From assembly GCA_003157575.1 (NCBI GenBank), contig PMKA01000214.1, forward strand, positions 1 to 11,790: 11,790 nt of DNA, in the 5' to 3' direction. The position numbers and the translations under genes are program-made. The notes below the pieces were generated by a model. That model worked only from the letters and a program-made list of their open reading frames with translations. It made no database searches and was not told the DNA's origin. How positions within the stretch are numbered: position 1 is the first letter of the stretch; each line of letters opens with the position of its first letter. Shown one piece after another: positions 1 through 5,847 of the stretch. This stretch comes from Opitutia bacterium (GTDB lineage Bacteria > Verrucomicrobiota > Verrucomicrobiia > Opitutales > Opitutaceae).

Positions 1-28
1 TCCACTCTAAGTGAACAGTATTGGTGCT

Positions 29-117
29 AGCCCGGATGTATCGCACTCTACTCTACAGCTTGCATGCGGACTGTTGACCACCCGTGGGCCGAATCTGCAG
101 GCCGACACATCCGGGCT
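29..117. repeat. 11-bp inverted repeat pair around a 67-bp spacer
   Basis: AGCCCGGATGT at 29-39 is the exact reverse complement of ACATCCGGGCT at 107-117. The arms are short and the spacer is long, so a cruciform or transcript stem is possible but not compelling. It may be the outer remnant of the palindromic repeat cluster that follows at 140-274, since that cluster also uses paired short arms. The arms do not extend beyond 11 bp. Confidence 0.4.
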
Positions 118-139
118 TGGCCGGAAAGATGCAGTCGGA

Positions 140-274
140 TGTAGGGCCGCCGCTTGTCGGCGAGCCGTTTCCCCGCAATTGTAGGGCTGCCGCTTGTCGG
201 CATGCCAATTCGCCGCCTGTGGCGAGGCGACTAGCGCCCGCCCTACAGCCTGTCGAAACAGCGCCGGCCCTACA
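140..274. repeat. Nested palindromic repeat cluster (REP-like)
   Basis: Two direct copies of a 22-bp unit lie 40 bp apart, at 140-161 and 180-201, and differ at one base (position 148 versus 188). Each starts with TGTAGGGC and contains a mini-hairpin, GCCG-CTTGT-CGGC (149-161 and 189-201). The inverted end GCCCTACA occurs twice, at 240-247 and 267-274. The outer end, 261-274, matches the reverse complement of the first 14 bases of copy 1 at 13 of 14 positions. The outer pair (140 to 274) therefore encloses the inner pair (180 to 247), as if one element sat inside another. There is no coding capacity. The structure resembles non-autonomous REP-type intergenic elements; the family name is unknown to me. 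Confidence 0.7.
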
Positions 275-286
275 CACCGATCGGTG
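275..286. repeat. 12-bp perfect palindrome
   Basis: CACCGATCGGTG is self-complementary with no loop and abuts the outer end of the repeat cluster. A dyad of this size could be a protein-binding site. However, no promoter is evident nearby and the neighbouring gene ends rather than starts here, so an operator role is unsupported. Confidence 0.35.
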
Positions 287-337
287 ATCGCCGGCATCAT
301 TCGTGAGGCGCGGCCGACTGCTTGAATCCGGCTGGGT

Positions 338-2332
338 TCAATCCTCCGTTCCCTTTGCGGGGGGCGCCTTCGGAAGGAGGCGCGCGATGACGAGCAGCAG
401 CACGAGCACCACCAGCCCGAGCATCGCCCAGAACAGAACGCCGCCGCGGCCGGCCACCGCGATCGTATCCGCCAACGACGGCGTCTTCAACGCCTCCTCC
501 GGGCCGCACTCCGGCAGCAGCTTGTCCGCGGCCAGCAGTTGCGCGCCGACGAGGCTCAGGTCGTACTGCGGCGCCGGGGCCCGGGCCGAGCCGTAATAAA
601 GAAACACAGGCCCGTCGTTCGCGCACTTGAACAACAGGCGCGTGACCGGGCAGCTGACGGAGACATCGTCCAGCGCGATCGCCGGGTTGTCGCCGTTGTC
701 GGTTTCAAGCCACACCGTGGCAGTCTCCGGCGTTTGATTCAGGTTGAGCGCAAAAGACATCCCGCGCTGTCCGGGCGTCCGGCTCCATGTCGCCTCCCCG
801 AGCCAGCGGCGCGAAACATAGCCGCGGTCGTCTTCAAGATCCTCATACAGGCGCACGGTGCGCTGGAAAAGCGGCGTGGACACCCTTGCGGTCAACCGCG
901 TGAGCGGCAGGCGCGAATAAGGGAGGGCCAGGCGCCATCGGCTGACGCGCGTTCGCGCCGGATCCGGCACGGGGGTCGCATTCACCGCCAGCGGACGCGT
1001 CCGGCTGGTGCGCTCGATGACATAGGGCACCTGCCTGCCGTCGCTGACGAGGCGGAGGTCCCCCAGACCATCCTGCGCGCGGGAAAGGACGGCGGGATCG
1101 AGCTCGACCTGCTGTACTCCAGACGCGTTGATGCGGACGGTCCGGCGCCACGACCACGGGGCGACATCCAGCGGCGCTCCCAGCGCCGGGATTTCCGGCA
1201 GCGATTCGGCGGGCTGGAACGCCGGGTTCGGTCCAAGCGGTCCGGGTGCGGTGCACGGGGGCTGCGGCGCCCCCGCGAGCGCGCCGACATCGTACTGTGG
1301 AGCGGTTGCCTTCGGGTTGCCGGCGTAAAGCGTATGCGTGCCGGCCGTCGTCGCATAGAAAACCGCGAACACCGGCCTGCGCTGCGCAGAAACGCCCTGA
1401 AGCGCGAGCGGCGGACTGTCGCCGTTGTCGACGACGAGGATCAGTTCGCGCGCGGGCGCAAGTCGCTCGACCGGAATCGCAAGCGGGGCGGCCGGCGCCT
1501 GGTCGTGCCCGCCGGAGCGCCAGAGCTGCCGCTGGACGATCGTCACCTCGCGGATCGATTCGTCCTGGAACGATCGGTGCAGCAGCCGGACGGGGCGGTT
1601 GAAAACAGGTTCCGGCGTCGTGAGTTCCAGGGCGGCCAGCTGCAGGTTCGCGCCCGGGAGGGCGAGCGTGAGGCGGGTCTCCCCCGGCGTGGCCTCGCGC
1701 GACGCGATCCGGATCGCGACCGGCTCCGAGGGGTCGGCCTGGACCGGATGCGTGATGAGCGAGATCTCCTGGAGGGCGATGTGCAGGCCGCCGAGCCGGT
1801 CCAGGGTCAGGCGCAGAAAGGCGTAGGAGTTGGCGGGAAGATTCAGGTGCAGCGCGCGCAGCTGCGATCCGCGATCGTATAGCGGCAGATTCCTGCCGAG
1901 CTGGCGCCATGTCGTGCCGTCCTCAGAGGCCTCCACCGTGGCGCGGGAAGTGAAATCCTGCCGGCCGGCGTCGATCTCCAGTCCCGTGATGGGATCGTCG
2001 GTCCCGGTCTTCAGGACAAAGACGGTTGCATTGTCCTCCACCGTCTCGTCCATGGATTCGGGCGCGCGCCGGCGCACCGCGGGAGGTTCCGTGCGTTCGA
2101 GGGCAAAAGCGACCTCGGCGCCGTTTTCATCGACAATACGGAGGTCGGAAAGATCGGCCCGGGCGGCATCTAGCGTTTCCACGGGCAGCGCGATTCTCAC
2201 CGGCCCGGGTCCGGGGACCGTCACCTCCTGCCGGAACTGCCAGGCCGAGGCCGGGAAAGGCTCAGTCCTCAGGGTGGGGACAATCGTTGCAGCGGAGACC
2301 AGCAGAACGGCGGGGAGGAGGCGTGTGCGCAT
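338..2332 (-). CDS. DUF3999-family exported, C-terminally anchored protein with internal duplication
   Basis: The product has 664 residues. Residues 1-20 or so form a signal peptide or N-terminal membrane segment. A large beta-rich region follows. Near the C terminus a single hydrophobic segment (about 631-651) with a basic Arg/Lys tail would anchor it, so most of the protein should be periplasmic. The family assignment rests on recalled DUF3999 features and on its place directly after a DUF2339 gene, a pairing seen in other bacteria. The body is duplicated: residues 31-355 and 393-601 share WxxRxxV starts, DNGDxPxxALxxVS (302-315 and 545-558) and APQYD (344-348 and 587-591). Copy 1 carries about 120 extra residues (about 85-210) that read like a discoidin (F5/8 C-type) beta-sandwich (inference). 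Cys360, 561, 570 and 609 could form disulfides. The ATG at 2332 follows the DUF2339 stop by one base and has a good Shine-Dalgarno. The biochemical role of the family is unknown. Confidence 0.85.
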   Translation of the reverse strand: MRTRLLPAVLLVSAATIVPTLRTEPFPASAWQFRQEVTVPGPGPVRIALPVETLDAARADLSDLRIVDENGAEVAFALERTEPPAVRRRAPESMDETVEDNATVFVLKTGTDDPITGLEIDAGRQDFTSRATVEASEDGTTWRQLGRNLPLYDRGSQLRALHLNLPANSYAFLRLTLDRLGGLHIALQEISLITHPVQADPSEPVAIRIASREATPGETRLTLALPGANLQLAALELTTPEPVFNRPVRLLHRSFQDESIREVTIVQRQLWRSGGHDQAPAAPLAIPVERLAPARELILVVDNGDSPPLALQGVSAQRRPVFAVFYATTAGTHTLYAGNPKATAPQYDVGALAGAPQPPCTAPGPLGPNPAFQPAESLPEIPALGAPLDVAPWSWRRTVRINASGVQQVELDPAVLSRAQDGLGDLRLVSDGRQVPYVIERTSRTRPLAVNATPVPDPARTRVSRWRLALPYSRLPLTRLTARVSTPLFQRTVRLYEDLEDDRGYVSRRWLGEATWSRTPGQRGMSFALNLNQTPETATVWLETDNGDNPAIALDDVSVSCPVTRLLFKCANDGPVFLYYGSARAPAPQYDLSLVGAQLLAADKLLPECGPEEALKTPSLADTIAVAGRGGVLFWAMLGLVVLVLLLVIARLLPKAPPAKGTED

Positions 2333-2333
2333 T

Positions 2334-5300
2334 TCATTTCCTTGGTTCGGACGGAAGGAATCGCTGGTACAGGAACGAGGCGAGGATGGCCACGACGGCC
2401 ACGACGAGGAAGGCGCCGATGCGATAGAGCTGGTCGAGGGACGCGAGGTCGTGGAAGAACAGCTTGAGCAACGTCACGCTCAGGAGCGCGAGCGCCGCGT
2501 AACGCGTGCCGCGCACGCGGCGGGCGAGGCCGAGGATCAGGAGTCCGAATGCGAATAGCGCCCAGCCGATGCTGTAGCTCATGTCCCGAGCGAAATTGCC
2601 GGAGAACTGGAACGTGAGGACCTCGCCGGCCGGACTGTAATAGTCGGCGATCTCGAGGTTGAGCAGCAGGAAGGCCAGCACTCCGCCCAGGGAATTGAGG
2701 ACGGCGGGGGCGTCTGAATCGAGAACCCGGTGGCGGGGCGGAGCCAGGAGCCGGGCGCCTGCAAAGAGGCAGAGCGTTGTCAGGCCGTAGGCGTAGAGGT
2801 ACCAGTTGAGAATCGGAGCGGCGGCGCGCGGATGATACTCGAGCACGGCCGGGTTCAGTGCGAGGCGCGCAAACGCGGCGAGCAGCAGCCCCACGCCGGC
2901 CAGGCGCAGCCCGCCGTGGGGAACGCGGTGGAAAAGCCACAGCAGGGCGGCGCCTTCAAGCGCCCATCCAAGCGTGATCCACTGCCGGTCGAACTGGATC
3001 GGGAACACCAGTGTGATGAACAGCAGGGCCACTCCGCCGAACCAGGCCAGCACATCGAGGCGCCTCGGGGAATCCGCCGGCACCGCCCGGAGCGCGCCGA
3101 CGACCGCCGCAAGCGCCGGAAGGGCGAATGCGGCCGGGATCGCGCCCATGTAGCCGTTGGGCCAGGCGCGGCGGACGAGCTCGTACACCAGGAAGAAATG
3201 GGCGGGCGCGGCAAGCGCCGAGGCGATCCAGGGGAGCATCCGCCCTTGGAAACTCCGGTGGAAGACGAATGGGAACAGGGCGAACACGGCATAGAAACCC
3301 AGATTCCACGCGAGCGTGGCCGCGGCATTTGAAGCTGCGAAACCGTGCCTGAGCCATATGAATTCGAGAAGCGCCGTGCAGACCAGCGCCACGAAGGGGA
3401 GGACGCCGTTGACCAGCATCCGCGAAAGGCCGAGCAGCAACACCGCCAGCAGCAGGGCGAGTCCGAATACCGGCGACGGCCCGGCGAGCGGCATCCGCAG
3501 CACGACCATCATGAGCAGAAGAAACGGAAGTGCGGCTGAGAACGCCGGCAGGTGTTCCGCCGCGGCCGGTTCCTGGAGCCAGTCGGGAACGCTGGCGGGG
3601 AATGCGGCGGGCCGCCCCGCCATTTTTCGCAGTCCGTAGATCGCGGCGGCGAAGAAGAGCACGCCGAATCCGCCGATGAGCCAGAGCAGGGTGGGAACGC
3701 CCGTGATTTCCGCCGGCACCCGGACTATCCACAGGCCCATGGCGAGAAGGGTGAGCACGAGCGCGGCGGCGACCGCCAGCAACAGGCCGGTGAAAAACGC
3801 GAGTCCTATCGCGAGCAGGTCGATCACAAGCACGGCCGGCCACACGAGGAAGGACACCTCCGGAAGGTGCGCGATCATCGCCAGCACCAGCACAAGCGCC
3901 ACCGGCGGAAAAAGGTGCGCCCACCACGAGGGCGCCGCGTCCGGACGCAGGCGCTCCAGCACGAGAGGGAAGACCGAATGCAGCACGGCGAAGACAAAAC
4001 ACGCCCCGAGCGCCCACGGCAGAAGCGCCATCTCGGACGAGCCGGCGATCCATGAGCCGAGCAGGATGAACGCGGCGGCGCCGGCGGCGAGATGCAGCCT
4101 TGCGAGGCCGGCGTCGAGCACCGCGAGCACGAGCAGACACAGGTCGGCGCCGAGGATGAATGCGAAGAGGAGCCACGGCTGGTGGGCGATCTTCGGATAG
4201 TCCAGGAGGAAGAAAGCGAAACCAAGCGAGACGAACGCCACGCCCGCCGCGGCAGCGGCCAGCCAGCGGGACGCGTTCCCGCGCCTTTGTGCCAGCGCGA
4301 AGGCGAGCAGGAACAACACATCGAATCCCAGGAAGACGTCGAGGGCGGTGTAGATCTTCGCAGGCGTGAAGAACGTCGCCACCCAGCCGATCTCCATCGC
4401 CACCGTGCCGAGCGCGGCGAGCGCGCCCAGGTAATGCCAGCGGCGGTGCAGCGCGACGGCGAGAAGGCCGGCGTCCAGCAGCGCGATGTAGCCGAACAGC
4501 CCCGGCGGATTGTCCACGCCGGTCGAGAGCAGCAGGGGGGTCAGGAATCCGCCGAGCATTCCCAGCAGGGCCACCACCTGCGCATCGAGCGCCACAGCCA
4601 CGACGCAGGCCGCCGTCGTGATGAGCACCATGAGCAGGAAGGTGGGCAGCGTTCCGAAAAACGAGAAGTGGTAGATCGACCTGCAGGCGAAAGTGACCGC
4701 GTAGAGGATGACGATGCCGGTGGCGCACAACGTCTGGGATGTCACGCGGTAGGCGAGCCGCGAAAGCGCCACCCCGCCCGCCAGCAGGCCCGCGCCCGCG
4801 AGGAAGCCGAGGGCGACCCGCATCACTGGGGTGATCAGGTTGTTTTCGAAGGAGTATTTGACGAAGAACGCGACGCCGAGAAACAACGCGAGGCCGCCGA
4901 TCCAGGCAAAAAGTTTCACGCCCAGGAACTGCTCCAAATTGATCGACGGATGCTCTGCGGGCGGGGGAGGAACTTCAAGCGGCGGCGGAGGACCGGCGGC
5001 AGGAGGCGGGGGAAGGACGGCGGATGGCGGCGGCTCCTCCTTCATGGCAAAAGGCGGAAGCGTGAGCTCGTCGGGAGACGCCCCGGCCCCGTGCGTTGGC
5101 GCGACGGGTGCGGCGGCGGGCGGCGAGGAAAGAACCGCCGCCGCAGGAAGCACGAGCGCCGCCGCCGGGGGCATTGCGGGCGCCGGAGCAGGAGAAGGCG
5201 CAGCAGCCCTGGTTGCGGGTGGTGAAACAGGCGCCTGGGCGCCGGAACCGCGAAGCTCCGCCCGGAGCTTTTTCAGGGCGGCAGCCTGATCGTCAAGGCG

Positions 5301-5417
5301 GTCGTTCAGGCGGCCGATCTCCTTTTCCAGGGTTCCGGTTTTGATGATGGAAAAGACGCTCGATATCAGGAGCCAGACAAGGAACGCCAGAACGCAGAGG
5401 ATGACGAACGAGATCAT
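2334..5417 (-). CDS. DUF2339-family multi-pass membrane protein
   Basis: The product has 1027 residues from the ATG at 5417. Order of parts: one N-terminal membrane segment (about 2-25), a charged heptad-like segment likely to form a coiled coil (about 28-56), a Pro/Ala-rich linker (about 60-157), then from about residue 159 a very long run of hydrophobic helices, probably more than 20, to the C terminus. The block at about 159-200 (NLEQFLGVKLFAWIGGLALF, then GVAFFVKYSFENN and a following Arg) is the hallmark opening of DUF2339 proteins. Function is unknown in the family; a scaffold or transporter-like role in the inner membrane is only a guess. It is the first gene of a two-gene operon with the DUF3999 partner. 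I prefer ATG 5417 because it starts exactly at the membrane segment. The open frame extends 73 codons further to a GTG at 5636, but that part is Arg/Pro-rich and runs into an intergenic hairpin element. No strong Shine-Dalgarno precedes 5417. Confidence 0.88.
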   Translation of the reverse strand: MISFVILCVLAFLVWLLISSVFSIIKTGTLEKEIGRLNDRLDDQAAALKKLRAELRGSGAQAPVSPPATRAAAPSPAPAPAMPPAAALVLPAAAVLSSPPAAAPVAPTHGAGASPDELTLPPFAMKEEPPPSAVLPPPPAAGPPPPLEVPPPPAEHPSINLEQFLGVKLFAWIGGLALFLGVAFFVKYSFENNLITPVMRVALGFLAGAGLLAGGVALSRLAYRVTSQTLCATGIVILYAVTFACRSIYHFSFFGTLPTFLLMVLITTAACVVAVALDAQVVALLGMLGGFLTPLLLSTGVDNPPGLFGYIALLDAGLLAVALHRRWHYLGALAALGTVAMEIGWVATFFTPAKIYTALDVFLGFDVLFLLAFALAQRRGNASRWLAAAAAGVAFVSLGFAFFLLDYPKIAHQPWLLFAFILGADLCLLVLAVLDAGLARLHLAAGAAAFILLGSWIAGSSEMALLPWALGACFVFAVLHSVFPLVLERLRPDAAPSWWAHLFPPVALVLVLAMIAHLPEVSFLVWPAVLVIDLLAIGLAFFTGLLLAVAAALVLTLLAMGLWIVRVPAEITGVPTLLWLIGGFGVLFFAAAIYGLRKMAGRPAAFPASVPDWLQEPAAAEHLPAFSAALPFLLLMMVVLRMPLAGPSPVFGLALLLAVLLLGLSRMLVNGVLPFVALVCTALLEFIWLRHGFAASNAAATLAWNLGFYAVFALFPFVFHRSFQGRMLPWIASALAAPAHFFLVYELVRRAWPNGYMGAIPAAFALPALAAVVGALRAVPADSPRRLDVLAWFGGVALLFITLVFPIQFDRQWITLGWALEGAALLWLFHRVPHGGLRLAGVGLLLAAFARLALNPAVLEYHPRAAAPILNWYLYAYGLTTLCLFAGARLLAPPRHRVLDSDAPAVLNSLGGVLAFLLLNLEIADYYSPAGEVLTFQFSGNFARDMSYSIGWALFAFGLLILGLARRVRGTRYAALALLSVTLLKLFFHDLASLDQLYRIGAFLVVAVVAILASFLYQRFLPSEPRK
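2337..2343 (-). promoter_or_regulatory. Ribosome-binding site of the DUF3999 gene inside the DUF2339 3' end
   Basis: Read on the minus strand, AAGGAAA ends four bases before the ATG. Its AAGGA core (2339-2343) has a 6-base spacing to the start codon. It lies within the last two sense codons of the DUF2339 gene. The stop and start are arranged as TGA-A-ATG, so terminating ribosomes could reinitiate, indicating translational coupling. Confidence 0.6.
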
Positions 5418-5526
5418 GGTGGGGTGCCTGCGGAGTTCGGGAGACAAGGAGTTTCTAGTCCTGGCAGCCGGGTGCACAAGCAAGCATTCGCCCACTTTGG
5501 CCCCGGGGGCGCATCTGCCGATTGGT

Positions 5527-5564
5527 GGTGGCGCCAAGTGGCAGGGGGGTGGCGCCCGTGCCAC
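5527..5564. repeat. GC-rich short repeat: two GGTGGCGCC copies plus a GTGGC/GCCAC dyad
   Basis: GGTGGCGCC occurs at 5527-5535 and again at 5548-5556. GTGGC at 5538-5542 is mirrored by GCCAC at 5560-5564, so the right half can fold into a small stem. The segment sits 19 bp from the larger hairpin element and may be part of the same mosaic of intergenic repeats. Confidence 0.45.
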
Positions 5565-5582
5565 GACCGACAGCCTCCTTGA

Positions 5583-5657
5583 TGTGGCTCCTACGCCTCG
5601 TAGCTGCGAGCGTGAGCGAGCGGATGGCTCGTCCACTCGCTCACGCTCGCGGCCACA
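5583..5657. repeat. Palindromic element with 15-bp perfect arms and a hairpin inserted in one arm
   Basis: Arms at 5606-5620 and 5636-5650 are exact reverse complements over 15 bp around a 15-base loop. Outside them TGTGGC (5583-5588) pairs with GCCACA (5652-5657). The right arm has one unpaired base (5651) between the two paired blocks. The left arm has 17 (5589-5605), and those contain their own perfect hairpin, CTACG-CCT-CGTAG (5591-5603). The whole therefore looks like a simple palindrome whose left arm gained a small hairpin. There is no coding capacity, no clear target-site duplication and no T-run, so I read it as a REP- or MITE-like element rather than a terminator. Confidence 0.75.
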
Positions 5658-5734
5658 CTTCTAGTGAAACCGCTCCTGCGCCATCTGGTTTGTCAATGTT
5701 GGGATACCATGACACGGCAAAATCGTCCTCTCTC

Positions 5735-5770
5735 TGGCAGCCTGCCGGGCCGGGAGGCTCCATGCTGCCA
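5735..5770. repeat. 7-bp inverted repeat upstream of the membrane-TPR gene
   Basis: TGGCAGC at 5735-5741 pairs with GCTGCCA at 5764-5770 across a 22-base GC-rich loop. The pair lies 77 bp before the chosen start of the plus-strand gene, so it could be in its leader. It is short enough to be chance in DNA of this composition. Confidence 0.3.
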
Positions 5771-5847
5771 AAGCCGCGTGCCCCGACGGTCGCCGGCATG
5801 ATCTTGCACCAAAGGTCTCTTTCCAGTTGTCTCGAACGCTCACACTC

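Larger units (their letters stand above)
1..337. other. Non-coding, repeat-rich intergenic stretch downstream of the DUF3999 gene
   Basis: I see no credible gene here. The only sizeable open frames run through the repeat copies and encode low-complexity Ala/Arg/Pro-rich peptides that resemble no family. The stretch is dominated by short direct and inverted repeats, listed separately, and a 12-bp perfect palindrome. It lies immediately 3' of the minus-strand DUF3999 gene, so the repeats would be in its 3' untranslated region if transcription continues. No classic hairpin plus T-run terminator is visible on either strand. Confidence 0.7.
5418..5847. other. Divergent intergenic region between the DUF2339 operon and the membrane-TPR gene
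   Basis: This 430-bp stretch must hold the promoters of two divergent units, yet neither is obvious. The best minus-strand candidate is a TTGTGC (5474-5479) / TAGAAA (5452-5457) pair with a 16-base spacer, matching consensus at about 3 and 4 of 6 positions, which is too weak to call. The middle carries a GC-rich repeat (5527-5564) and a long hairpin element (5583-5657). A TGGCAGC/GCTGCCA inverted pair follows at 5735-5770. No open frame here looks like a gene. Confidence 0.6.

Noticed and set aside
7..300. Minus-strand open frame of 97 codons
   Set aside because: It runs through the palindromic repeat cluster, has no family resemblance and no ribosome-binding site. An opposite-strand frame over the same repeats is equally open.
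539..1882. Plus-strand open frame of 447 codons antisense to the DUF3999 gene
   Set aside because: The peptide is very Arg-rich and low in hydrophobic order, typical of the antisense of a GC-rich gene. The minus-strand frame has a signal peptide, anchor and family blocks.
4092..5225. Plus-strand open frame of 377 codons antisense to the DUF2339 gene
   Set aside because: It is made of Arg, Glu, Gly and His runs with no domain. The opposite strand encodes a coherent series of membrane helices.
5452..5479. Possible sigma-70-type promoter for the DUF2339 operon
   Set aside because: The -35 (TTGTGC) and -10 (TAGAAA) fit consensus at only about 3 and 4 of 6 positions, which is expected by chance. 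Kept only as a note.
5418..5636. Possible 73-residue N-terminal extension of the DUF2339 protein
   Set aside because: The extension starts at a GTG inside the palindromic element, is Arg/Pro-rich and would bury the N-terminal membrane segment behind an unrelated leader.
5583..5657. Intrinsic terminator
   Set aside because: The stem is strong, but the loop is 15 bases, no T-run follows on either strand, and it sits between divergent rather than convergent genes.
5690..5710. TTGTCA and GATACCAT as a promoter for the membrane-TPR gene
   Set aside because: The two boxes are only about 7 bases apart, incompatible with a sigma-70 spacer, and no alternative -10 lies at the right distance.
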